Assembly: GCF_015831345.1 (NCBI RefSeq)
Contig: NZ_JADWYS010000001.1
Coordinates: 3,128,618 to 3,192,617, forward strand
Origin: Caenimonas aquaedulcis
GTDB lineage: Bacteria; Pseudomonadota; Gammaproteobacteria; Burkholderiales; Burkholderiaceae_C
Direction: 5' to 3'
Length of the DNA: 64,000 nucleotides
The translations under genes and the position numbers were made by a program. Positions 56,852 to 64,000 of this stretch are shown here, in pieces (position 1 is the stretch's first letter; each line of letters starts with the position of its first letter). The notes beneath the pieces were generated by a model, which did no database searches, had not been told where the DNA came from, and was given only the letters and a program-made list of their open reading frames with translations.

Positions 56852-58084
56852 TCACTTGATGAACTGGTTGAGCTGGATGATGGGCAGCAGCACGGCCAGC
56901 ACGATGAGCATCACGACGAAGCCCATGCCGACGATCAGCAGCGGCTCCAGGATGGTCGCGAGCTGCATCGCGCGGCGCTGCACTTCGGCGGACAGCTGGT
57001 TCGCGGCGCGTTGCAGCATCGCGGGCAGCTGGCCCGTCTGCTCGCCCATGCGCGCGAACATCGAGAGCAGGCCGGGGAAGCGCTTTTTCTGCGCCATCGC
57101 GGAGGCGAGCGGCGCGCCCTCCCGCACCAGCACCAGCGCGTCCATCGCGTCGGCGCGCATCGCGCGATTGGAAAGCGTCTCCGCCGCGGCCTGCAGGGAC
57201 TTCAGGATCGGAACGCCCGCGCCCGACAGCATCGCGAGCGTGCTCGCGAAACGAGCGGCGTTATAGCCGCGAGAAAGCCGGCCGACCAGCGGCAGCTTGA
57301 GCCAGCCGGCGTCGAATGCTTCGCGCGTGGCTTCGTTGCGCAGCGAAAAGCGCAGCACCACGGTGCCCGCGGCCAGGATCAGAGCCACGAGCCAGCCCCA
57401 GTTGCGCACGAGCCCGCTGAAGGCGAGCATCGCGACGGTGAGGAAGGGCAGGGCGCGCTTCGTTCCCGCGAACACGTTGGCCACCTGCGGCACGACGTAC
57501 GCGACGAGGAACAGCACGATGGCGATGGCGACGACGGTGACGATCGCGGGGTAGAGCGCGGCGCCGAGCAGCTTCGCCTTGAGCGCCTGCCGCTCTTCGA
57601 GGTCGTCGGCCAGGCGTTCGAGCACGAGGCCGAGGTTGCCGCTCTGCTCGCCGGCGCCGACCACGGCGGTGTAGATCTCCGGGAACTCGCGAGGAAATCG
57701 CGCGAGCGCCTTGGCGAACGGCGAGCCCGCGTTGACTTCCGCGCGCAGGGCCGCGACGACGTGCTTTTCGCGTTCGTTCTCGGACTCATCGGTGAGAGCC
57801 GTCAAGGCGCGCTCCAGCGGCAGGCCGGAGGTGACGAGGCCGGCGAGCTGCCGCGTCCAGATGGCCAGCCCGGTCGCGCTGAAGACCGGGCGGCTGAAGG
57901 TCCGCTGGCTCCAGCCGAAGGATTGTTCGTTGGCGGCGACGCCTGCGCTGACCGGCACCACCTGCAGCGGCACGAGCGCCTGGCCGCGAAGGAGGGTCCG
58001 CACCGCCTTGGCGGTGTCGGCCTCCATCACGCCCTTGCGTGTTTCGCCTTGGGCGTCGAGGGCTTCGAAAGAATAGGCGGGCAT
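56852..58084 (-). CDS. gspF: type II secretion platform protein GspF, separated from the gsp operon
   Basis: A 410-residue inner-membrane platform protein with two repeated GspF domains (about 70-193 and 273-396) and three helices. MPAYSFEALDAQGETRKGVMEAD, WTRQLAGLVTSGLPLERAL, VVGAGEQSGNLGLVLERLADDLE and the end LPIIQLNQFIK are diagnostic of GspF rather than pilus PilC. The rest of the T2S genes lie about 37 kb away at 11-20.5 kb and lack gspF, so this copy almost certainly completes that system. Confidence 0.93.
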   Translation of the reverse strand: MPAYSFEALDAQGETRKGVMEADTAKAVRTLLRGQALVPLQVVPVSAGVAANEQSFGWSQRTFSRPVFSATGLAIWTRQLAGLVTSGLPLERALTALTDESENEREKHVVAALRAEVNAGSPFAKALARFPREFPEIYTAVVGAGEQSGNLGLVLERLADDLEERQALKAKLLGAALYPAIVTVVAIAIVLFLVAYVVPQVANVFAGTKRALPFLTVAMLAFSGLVRNWGWLVALILAAGTVVLRFSLRNEATREAFDAGWLKLPLVGRLSRGYNAARFASTLAMLSGAGVPILKSLQAAAETLSNRAMRADAMDALVLVREGAPLASAMAQKKRFPGLLSMFARMGEQTGQLPAMLQRAANQLSAEVQRRAMQLATILEPLLIVGMGFVVMLIVLAVLLPIIQLNQFIK

Positions 58085-58138
58085 GGGCCGATTATCCGCG
58101 CGACAGGCGCATGGCGGCCAGGCACGTGGCCCAGATCT

Positions 58139-58255
58139 TTCCGGACGCAGAATTCGCAGAAGTTACGCAGAAGAAATTCGGGAAGAACATCCAGTGAAAT
58201 CTTGAATCCTTCTTGTCTTCCTTCTGCGTGACCTCCGCGAATTCTGCGTCCGGAA
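58139..58255. repeat. long imperfect inverted repeat (35-base arms)
   Basis: The left arm (58139-58173, from TTCCGGACGCAGAATTCGC to ACGCAGAAG) matches the reverse complement of the right arm (58221-58255) at 32 of 35 positions, with 47 bases between them. Short CGCAGAA units recur within the arms. It fills most of the 184-base gap between gspF and the CoA-ligase gene, both on the minus strand. It would form a very stable hairpin in RNA. It may be a REP-like or MITE-like element or a processing or termination structure. Confidence 0.8.
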
Positions 58256-58268
58256 GTCCGCAGTAACC

Positions 58269-59894
58269 TCAGGATTGCCGCAACTTGAACCGCTGCAGCT
58301 TCCCCGTCTCCGTCCTCGGCAGCGCCGCCACGAACTCGATCTCGCGCGGGTACTTGAACGGCGCGATCGACGCCTTCACGTGGTCCTGCAGTGCCTTCGT
58401 CATGGCCGCATCGCCCGTATGCCCGGGTTTCAGGACGCAAAAGGCCTTCACGATCATCCCGCGCTCGTCGTCGGGCTTGCCGATCACGCCGCACTCCGCC
58501 ACCGCGGGGTGGCGCAGCAGCGCATCCTCGACTTCGGGGCCGCCGACGTTGTAGCCGGACGTGATGATCATGTCGTCGGCGCGTGCCTGGTAGAAGAAGT
58601 ACCCGTCCGCATCCTGCATGAACGCATCGCCCGGATAGTTCCAGCCGTCCTTCACGTAGTTGGACTGGCGCGCGTCGTCGAGGTACTTGCAGCCCGTCGG
58701 GCCGATCACCGCGAGCTTGCCGATCGTGCCGCGCGGCACCTCGCGTCCTTCGTCGTCCACGACCTTCGCGGTGTAGCCGGGAACGGCTTTGCCGATCGCG
58801 CCGGGGCGAACGTCTTCCGGCGGCGAGGAGATGAAGATGTGGAACATCTCCGTCGCGCCGATGCCGTCGGTCATCTCGATGCCGCTCGCCTGCTTCCACA
58901 GCTGGCGGGTCGCGTCGGGCAGGCCTTCGCCGGCGCTCACGCAGGTCCGCAGCCGGCCGACGCCGTGCTCGCGCGCGAAGGGCGCCATCTGCCGGTAGAA
59001 GGTCGGCGCGGTGTAGCAGATGGTCGCGCCGGTCTCGTTGATCGTGCGCACCATCGATTCGGGCGTGTACGGTGCGTCGGGGAAGTAGACGCTCGCCCCG
59101 GCCCACATCGGGAACACCAGCAGGCCGCCCAGCCCGAAGGTGAACGCGAGCGGCGGCGAGCCGACCACGATGTCCTCGGGCGTCGCGCGCAGCACGTGGC
59201 GCGGCCAGGCTTCGCACGCGGCGATGACGTCGCGGTGCGTGTGCATCGCGGCCTTGGGTTTGCCGGTGGTGCCGGAGGTGAAGGCGAGCATCGCGATGTC
59301 GTCGGCGCTGGTCGGGCAGGCGGTGAAGCCGCCGTCCTTCTGCGCGGCACGCACCGCGAGCGATCCGGGCTGGTCCGGCGCATTGAACGCGACCACCGTC
59401 GCCAGCACCGGCCGGTCCTTGCGCGCGAGTTCCAGTTCCTCCAGCAGCCTCGCGTCGCACAGCGCCACGGTGGGCTGGGCCTTGTCGATGATGTCGCCGA
59501 GCTCGCGTGCTCGCAGCAGCGGCATCGTGGCGACCGCGATCAGGCCGGCCTTGACTACCGCGAGCCACGCGAGCGCCAGGCCGATGCTGTTGCCGCCGCG
59601 CAGCAGCACGCGGTTGCCGGGCACGAGGCCCAGGTCTTCCGTCAGCACGCGGCAGATGCGGTCCACGCGGTCGCGCACGTCCTCGTAGCTCAGGGTGATG
59701 CGGCTGGAACGCAGCATGGGCCGGTCGCCGAATCCCTTCGCGGGTGCCTGGTCCAGGAGCACGTCCACCAGGTTCAGCTGCGCGGGCAGACGGAGTTCGG
59801 ACAGGTCGTAGCGCATCTGCGCCAGCTGGTGCGCGGCGGGCAGGCGATCGTGCGCGAAGCGATCGGTTTGCGCGGAAGGTACAGCCGCTGCCAT
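58269..59894 (-). CDS. aryl-CoA ligase, benzoate/2-aminobenzoate-CoA ligase type
   Basis: A 541-residue adenylate-forming enzyme. The AMP motif is TSGTTGKPKAAMHTH; GIGATEMFHIFIS is the form seen in benzoate- and 2-aminobenzoate-CoA ligases; the C-terminal catalytic Lys is in RTETGKLQRFKL. It should activate an aromatic acid to its CoA thioester in the cytoplasm for aerobic CoA-dependent degradation. The exact acid cannot be read. It lies 3 bases after a MarR regulator gene, which probably senses the acid or its CoA ester. Confidence 0.83.
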   Translation of the reverse strand: MAAAVPSAQTDRFAHDRLPAAHQLAQMRYDLSELRLPAQLNLVDVLLDQAPAKGFGDRPMLRSSRITLSYEDVRDRVDRICRVLTEDLGLVPGNRVLLRGGNSIGLALAWLAVVKAGLIAVATMPLLRARELGDIIDKAQPTVALCDARLLEELELARKDRPVLATVVAFNAPDQPGSLAVRAAQKDGGFTACPTSADDIAMLAFTSGTTGKPKAAMHTHRDVIAACEAWPRHVLRATPEDIVVGSPPLAFTFGLGGLLVFPMWAGASVYFPDAPYTPESMVRTINETGATICYTAPTFYRQMAPFAREHGVGRLRTCVSAGEGLPDATRQLWKQASGIEMTDGIGATEMFHIFISSPPEDVRPGAIGKAVPGYTAKVVDDEGREVPRGTIGKLAVIGPTGCKYLDDARQSNYVKDGWNYPGDAFMQDADGYFFYQARADDMIITSGYNVGGPEVEDALLRHPAVAECGVIGKPDDERGMIVKAFCVLKPGHTGDAAMTKALQDHVKASIAPFKYPREIEFVAALPRTETGKLQRFKLRQS

Positions 59895-59897
59895 GGG

Positions 59898-60374
59898 TCA
59901 GACCGCCGCTTCGGTGCGCGCCTGCGCGTGGTCCTTCACCTTGCCCAGCAGCTTGTGCAGCGTGGCGATGTCCTTGTCGTTCAGCCCGGCGAAGGCGTCC
60001 ACGATCCAGCTTTCGTGCTGGCGCGCCATCTCGTGGAACAGCTTGCGGCCCTTGGGGGTGAGGCGCACGCGGTAGGCCCGGCGGTCCCCCTCGACGTCGA
60101 CGCGGTCGACCAGGCCCTCGGACACCAGCTGGTCGGTGATGCCCGTGACGTTGCCGCCCGTGACCATCATCCGCCGCGACAGCTCGTTCATCTTCAGCCC
60201 GTCGGGCGCGCGTTCGAGCTGGGCCATCAGGTCGAAGCGGGGAAGGGTGGTGTCGAAGCGCTCGCGCAGCTGGCTGCGCACCTGCTTTTCGACGATCTGC
60301 GTGCACGTGAGCAGGCGCAGCCACAGCCGCAGGGCCTCCGGATGCTCGCTGTGGGCTCTGGCTTCCATGTCCAT
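59898..60374 (-). CDS. MarR-family regulator of the aryl-CoA ligase
   Basis: A 158-residue winged-helix regulator: DNA-binding region LKMNELSRRMMVTGGNVTGITDQLVSEGLVDRVDVEGDRRAYRVRLTPKG (about 60-108), flanked by dimerisation helices. MarR proteins are dimers that release DNA on binding an aromatic ligand. It is followed by the ligase gene after 3 bases, and overlapping palindromes lie 26-48 bases before its start, so it likely represses its own operon. Confidence 0.88.
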   Translation of the reverse strand: MDMEARAHSEHPEALRLWLRLLTCTQIVEKQVRSQLRERFDTTLPRFDLMAQLERAPDGLKMNELSRRMMVTGGNVTGITDQLVSEGLVDRVDVEGDRRAYRVRLTPKGRKLFHEMARQHESWIVDAFAGLNDKDIATLHKLLGKVKDHAQARTEAAV

Positions 60375-60399
60375 GGGAAATCCTGCTTTTTATCGTCGG

Positions 60400-60422
60400 G
60401 TCTAAATAGTTTAGACCTAAAC
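60400..60422. promoter_or_regulatory. overlapping palindromes, probable MarR operator
   Basis: GTCTAAA-TAG-TTTAGAC (60400-60416) is a perfect inverted repeat. It overlaps GTTTAG-AC-CTAAAC (60409-60422), a second perfect one. The AT-rich site stands just upstream of marR in otherwise GC-rich DNA and fits a MarR dimer site. Confidence 0.65.
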
Positions 60423-60502
60423 AAAGTGGTGTCAACAGGGCTTCATCTGCCTTGACGCAACCCGGTCCACCCCCGGAAACGCGATGTCGTCCTACAACGC
60501 GA

Positions 60503-60527
60503 CAATTGACGGATCGCGGGTCAATTG
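60503..60527. promoter_or_regulatory. inverted repeat and promoter-like boxes before the Cfa-like gene
   Basis: CAATTGAC and GTCAATTG form a perfect 8-bp inverted repeat with a 9-base spacer. Its left arm supplies a -35-like TTGACG (60507-60512), and AAGAAT (60530-60535) follows after 17 bases. The start of transcription would then be almost at the ATG at 60542. No ribosome binding site is visible, so the mRNA may be leaderless. Confidence 0.45.
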
Positions 60528-60541
60528 GCAAGAATTTACGT

Positions 60542-61813
60542 ATGGACACGCTGCTGCGAAAGATCGAATCGCAACTTGCGGGCCTGCCCGTGCCGGTCGC
60601 CATCGAGCTGCCGGCAGGCCAGCGCGTGGGCCCCCCCGCGGCGGCGGTCACGCTGTCCTTCAAGGACTGGTCCGGGCTTGCCACCATGGCCGCGGGGCAG
60701 ATCGGGCGAATCGCGGAAGACTTCGTCGAAAGCCGTGTGCAGCTCGAAGGCCGCATGCGCGACCTCATGGCGGTGGCGGCCCGCCTGATGCCCGACACGC
60801 CGGTGGCCGGCAGCGCCAGCTGGTTGACGCTCCTGCTGCGCCGGGCGAAGTCGCTGGCCGCGCATTCCCCGCACCGCGACGCACAGCAGATCCAGTTCCA
60901 CTACGACGTCTCCGACGATTTCTACGCGCTGTGGCTGGACCCGCGCAGGGTCTACTCCTGCGCCTACTATCGCGACGCCGACATGTCCCTCGCGCAGGCG
61001 CAGGAGGCCAAGCTCGACCACATCTGCCGCAAGCTGATGCTGCGGTCCGGCGAGCGCTTCCTGGACATCGGCGCAGGCTGGGGCGGCCTCCTCATGTGGG
61101 CGGCCGAGAACTACGGCGTCCGGGCGACCGGCATCACGCTGTCGAAGAACCAGCACGCGTACGTGCAGCAGCTCATCCGCGACAAGGGCCTCGAGGGCCG
61201 CGTGAAGATGGAGCTGCGCGACTACCGCGAGCTGGACGAAGCGCAGGGCTACGACAAGATCGCGTCGGTCGGCATGTTCGAGCACGTGGGGCAGGCCAAC
61301 ATGCCGGCCTACTTCGCGAAGATCCACGCCCTCCTCAAGCCCGGCGGCATGGTGATGAACCATGGCATCACGGCCGGCAGCGTCGCGGACCAGCAGCTCG
61401 GCGCGGGCATGGGCGACTTCATCGAAAAGTACATCTTCCCGGGCGGCGAGCTGCTGCACGTGAGCCATGTGCTGCGCGACCTGTCGGCCGCGGGGCTGGA
61501 GATGGTGGACACCGAGAACCTGCGGCCCCACTACGGGCGCACGCTCTGGGCCTGGTCGGATGCGCTGGAGGGACGGCTGGACGAGGCGCGGCACGTGCTG
61601 GCCACCAGCGGGAATGCCGTGGATGCGGAGCGTGTGCTGCGCGCCTACCGGCTGTACCTGGCCGGCTGCGCGATGAGCTTCGAGCAGGGCTGGATCGGCC
61701 TGCACCAGATTCTTGCGACACGGCCCGACGGACAGTTGCAAACGGGGGCGATCCGCGGCGCACAATCGGCCTATCCCTTCAACCGCGGCTATATCTACAG
61801 CCCCTCCCGCTGA
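60542..61813 (+). CDS. cyclopropane-fatty-acyl-phospholipid synthase family methyltransferase
   Basis: A 423-residue SAM-dependent enzyme of the Cfa family, which adds a methylene group across double bonds of membrane lipids. FHYDVSDDFYALWLDPRRVYSCAYY is the family entry, the SAM loop is FLDIGAGWGGLLMWA, and SVGMFEHVGQANMPAYFAKIHALLKPGG and HGITAG follow. The N-terminal 130 residues are the lipid-binding region, longer than in E. coli Cfa. Product could be a cyclopropane or a methylated fatty acid. The stop overlaps the DUF1840 start (TGATG). Confidence 0.87.
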   Translation: MDTLLRKIESQLAGLPVPVAIELPAGQRVGPPAAAVTLSFKDWSGLATMAAGQIGRIAEDFVESRVQLEGRMRDLMAVAARLMPDTPVAGSASWLTLLLRRAKSLAAHSPHRDAQQIQFHYDVSDDFYALWLDPRRVYSCAYYRDADMSLAQAQEAKLDHICRKLMLRSGERFLDIGAGWGGLLMWAAENYGVRATGITLSKNQHAYVQQLIRDKGLEGRVKMELRDYRELDEAQGYDKIASVGMFEHVGQANMPAYFAKIHALLKPGGMVMNHGITAGSVADQQLGAGMGDFIEKYIFPGGELLHVSHVLRDLSAAGLEMVDTENLRPHYGRTLWAWSDALEGRLDEARHVLATSGNAVDAERVLRAYRLYLAGCAMSFEQGWIGLHQILATRPDGQLQTGAIRGAQSAYPFNRGYIYSPSR

Positions 61814-62136
61814 TGCTCTACAAATTCAAATCCAAGGCCGCCGGCGACCTCATCATGCTCGAGCCCAACGGCCGCCGCGTGCTGGAGATCATCGGCAAGG
61901 ACGCCGGCCCCAAGGGCATCATCCTGCCCGAGCAGATGCCCGGCGCGATCTCCTCGCTCGAGTCCGCGATCGCGAAGGAAGAGTCGGACCAGAAGGCGCT
62001 CGCCGACGAGGCCAAGGCCAAGGGCGAGCCCGCGCCGAAGTTCGACGGCGTCTCGCTGCGCCAGCGCGCCGTGCCCTTCCTGGACATGCTCAAGCGCTGC
62101 CAGCAGGCCGGCGCCGAGGTCGTCTGGGGCGTGTAG
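61813..62136 (+). CDS. DUF1840 family protein
   Basis: A 107-residue cytoplasmic protein of the beta-proteobacterial DUF1840 family: MLYKFKSKAAGDLIMLEPNGRRVLEIIGKD, GIILPEQMPGAI and FLDMLKRCQQAGAEVVWGV are characteristic. Its function is unknown. It shares one base with the Cfa-like gene stop, so translation is coupled. It ends 3 bases from the convergent Bug-family gene. Confidence 0.88.
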   Translation: MLYKFKSKAAGDLIMLEPNGRRVLEIIGKDAGPKGIILPEQMPGAISSLESAIAKEESDQKALADEAKAKGEPAPKFDGVSLRQRAVPFLDMLKRCQQAGAEVVWGV

Positions 62137-62139
62137 CCC

Positions 62140-63147
62140 TCAGTCGACCTTCGCGCCGGAGTCCTTCACCACCTTCGCCCACTTCCTGTGTTCCGCGTCG
62201 ATGTGGCGCGCGAACTCCGCCGGCGTGTCGCCGCTCGGGATCGCGCCTTGCGCCAGCATCTTCTCCTTGATCGCCGCGGTCCCCAGCGACCTGGCGACTT
62301 CCTGCTGGATGCGGTTGACGATGTCGGGTGGGGTTCCGGCCGGCGCCAGCAGGCCGAACCAGGAGGTCGCGTCGAAGCCCTTGAGCCCCGCGGCCTCTTC
62401 GATCGTCGGCACGTCGGGCAGGGCGCCCGAACGCTGGCGGCTCGTCACGGCCAGGGCCTTGAGCTTGCCCGCCTTGATCTGCGGGAGCGACGACGGCAGG
62501 TTGTCGAACATCACGTCCATGGTGCCGCCGACCATGTCCAGGAGGGCGGGGCCCGAACCGCGATACGGGAAGTGCACGAGGTAGGTGCCCGTCATGCTCT
62601 TGAACAATTCGCCGGCCAGGTGGATCGACGTGCCGTTGCCGCTCGAGGCCATGTTGATCTTGCCGGGATGCGACTTGGCGTACGCGATGAAGTCCCGCAC
62701 GTTGTTGATGCCCAGCGCCTTTGCCTTCTCGGTCTGCATCTCCATCACGTTGGGCACGCCGGCCACCATGGTGATCGGCGCGAAGTCCTTGATCGGGTCA
62801 TAGGGCAGCTTGTCGTACAGCGCGCGGTTGATGCCGTGCGTGCCCACGGTTCCCATGAGCAGCGTGTAGCCGTCCGGCGCGGACTTGGCGACGATGTCCG
62901 CGCCCACGTTGCCGCCCGCGCCCGCGCGGTTGTCCACGATGAACTGCTGGCCGAACGCCTTCGACAACTCCGGCGCGACCGCGCGCGCGAGGATGTCTGT
63001 GGTGCCGCCCGCCGCGAACGGCACGACGATGCGCACCGGTTTGTTCGGCCAGGCGCCCTGCGCCAGCGACGGCAATGCGAGCGAGGCCGCGCCGGAGGCG
63101 AGGGCGCCGAGCACGAGGCGGCGCTGCGTGGAATGCAGGTGTGTCAT
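62140..63147 (-). CDS. tripartite tricarboxylate transporter binding protein, Bug family
   Basis: A 335-residue periplasmic protein. The leader has twin arginines ([20 protein letters not shown], mature after LAQG), suggesting Tat export. Family motifs: [65 protein letters not shown] and [21 protein letters not shown]. Bug proteins bind carboxylates or other small molecules for TctAB-type permeases or signalling; no permease gene is nearby. The ligand is unknown. Confidence 0.9.
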   Translation of the reverse strand: MTHLHSTQRRLVLGALASGAASLALPSLAQGAWPNKPVRIVVPFAAGGTTDILARAVAPELSKAFGQQFIVDNRAGAGGNVGADIVAKSAPDGYTLLMGTVGTHGINRALYDKLPYDPIKDFAPITMVAGVPNVMEMQTEKAKALGINNVRDFIAYAKSHPGKINMASSGNGTSIHLAGELFKSMTGTYLVHFPYRGSGPALLDMVGGTMDVMFDNLPSSLPQIKAGKLKALAVTSRQRSGALPDVPTIEEAAGLKGFDATSWFGLLAPAGTPPDIVNRIQQEVARSLGTAAIKEKMLAQGAIPSGDTPAEFARHIDAEHRKWAKVVKDSGAKVD

Positions 63148-63197
63148 GGGGTCGTCTCCAGGATGCTTCTGGGGTTCATCGTAATGGATGTGGAATG

Positions 63198-63220
63198 AAA
63201 AAAGCCGCCCGAAGGCGGCT
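63198..63220 (-). terminator. intrinsic terminator of the downstream Bug-family gene
   Basis: On the minus strand GCCGCC and GGCGGC pair around TTCG, and a T-run of six follows. It is 22 bases past the stop of the partial gene at 63242 and separates it from the next Bug-family gene. Confidence 0.85.
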
Positions 63221-63241
63221 CTTTCGCGATGCCATGCGGCT

Positions 63242-64000
63242 TCAGTCGGCGTAGACGCCGGCGGCCTTGATGATCGGGCTCCATTTCTGGATTTCGGCGG
63301 CGACGAACTTCTTGTGCTCCGCCGGCTCCATGCGCTTGTCGCTCACGATCACCGCGCCCAGGCCTTCCTCGTTCTTGATGAACGCCGGGTCCTTGAGCGC
63401 GACCTTCAACGCGTCGTTCAGCTTCTTCTGCACGTCGGCGGGTGTGCCCTTGGGCGCGTAGAGGCCGTGCCAGATCGTGACCTGGAAGTCCTTCACGCCG
63501 GCTTCCTGCATCGTGGGCAGGTCCTTCAGCGCGGGCGTCGTCAGGCGCTTGGGCGTGGTGACGGCGAAGGCCTTCACCTTCTTCGCCTCGATCTGGCTGG
63601 AGGTGTTGGTGCTCTGGTCGCACATGATGTCGATCTGGCCGCCGATGAGGTCCGTCATCGCCGGGCCGGTGCCCTTGTACGGGACGGGCGTCATGTCGGT
63701 CTTCATGGCTTCCTGGAACAGCAGGCCGCACAGGTGCGAGGCCGAGCCGACGCCGGCGTTGCCCAGGTTGATCTTGCCCTTGTTCTGGCCGATCCAGGTG
63801 GTGAGTTCCTTGAAGTTGTTCGCGGGCAGCGAGGGCTTGCCGATGATCGTCATCGGCACGTCGTTGATCGCGCCCAGGTACTCGAAATCGGACTCGACCT
63901 TGAACGGGATGTTGCGCACCAGCGTGGGCATGGTGGCCATGCCGATGTGGTGGACGAGCAGCGTGTAGCCGTCGGGATTGGCCTTGGCGACCTTGTTGGC
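63242..64000 (-). CDS. second Bug-family binding protein (5' end outside the window)
   Basis: The last 252 residues of a periplasmic Bug-family protein; the frame runs off the window edge at [20 protein letters not shown], so about 70 N-terminal residues with the signal peptide are missing. The retained part has [42 protein letters not shown] and the family end. It is similar in outline to the neighbouring Bug protein but clearly a different paralogue. A terminator follows it. Confidence 0.88.
   Translation of the reverse strand, partial: ANKVAKANPDGYTLLVHHIGMATMPTLVRNIPFKVESDFEYLGAINDVPMTIIGKPSLPANNFKELTTWIGQNKGKINLGNAGVGSASHLCGLLFQEAMKTDMTPVPYKGTGPAMTDLIGGQIDIMCDQSTNTSSQIEAKKVKAFAVTTPKRLTTPALKDLPTMQEAGVKDFQVTIWHGLYAPKGTPADVQKKLNDALKVALKDPAFIKNEEGLGAVIVSDKRMEPAEHKKFVAAEIQKWSPIIKAAGVYAD

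Overview
The window looks like chromosomal DNA of a Burkholderiales bacterium, most likely Comamonadaceae. The DNA is high-GC throughout. Supporting signs are an abundant general porin, Bug-family (tripartite tricarboxylate) binding proteins, a CIRCE plus sigma-32 groESL promoter, DUF1840, and a type II secretion (T2S) operon of beta-proteobacterial layout. I found no rRNA, tRNA, CRISPR array, insertion sequence or phage gene. The region reads as stable backbone, so most of the interest lies in regulation and gene context.

Layout. 1-4.1 kb: end of a cut-off gene, a lipoprotein with a zinc-peptidase HExxH motif, a small secreted protein, and a hybrid histidine kinase with a duplicated PAS domain. 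4.1-11.0 kb: a catabolic and uptake cluster (aldehyde dehydrogenase, SCP2-like protein, alpha/beta hydrolase, Liv-type binding protein and two permeases) with two near-identical LacI-type palindromes, followed by a LysE-family exporter. 11.1-20.5 kb: a T2S operon gspG-H-I-J-K-L-M-N-D-E on the minus strand with gspC divergent; gspF sits alone at 56.9-58.1 kb. 20.6-24.9 kb: ilvA behind an attenuator-like leader, an OsmC-family protein, coq7 and a porin. 25-32.5 kb: a DUF3047 lipoprotein, then a peptide ABC operon containing an M20 amidohydrolase. 32.5-36.2 kb: creB-creC-creD with an exact cre tag in front of creD.

36.2-45.5 kb is a sugar-phosphate block: hexR and zwf on the minus strand, and divergently an AfuABC-like transporter followed by tal and pgi. 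A candidate HexR site lies between the two arms. The genes read together as uptake of hexose phosphates and their routing into the pentose phosphate and Entner-Doudoroff pathways.

45.5-64 kb: a membrane-cupredoxin fusion behind a MerR-type promoter with a 19-nt spacer, a DUF805 protein, groES-groEL, a PAS kinase, a universal stress protein, ribB behind an FMN riboswitch, a drug/metabolite transporter, queC, an SbmA/YddA-type ABC exporter, a 5'-nucleotidase, gspF, a long inverted repeat, an aryl-CoA ligase with its MarR regulator, a Cfa-like methyltransferase, DUF1840, and two Bug-family binding proteins, the last cut by the window edge.

All assignments come from reading the sequence by eye. 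Family names rest on recognised motifs and gene order, not on database searches.
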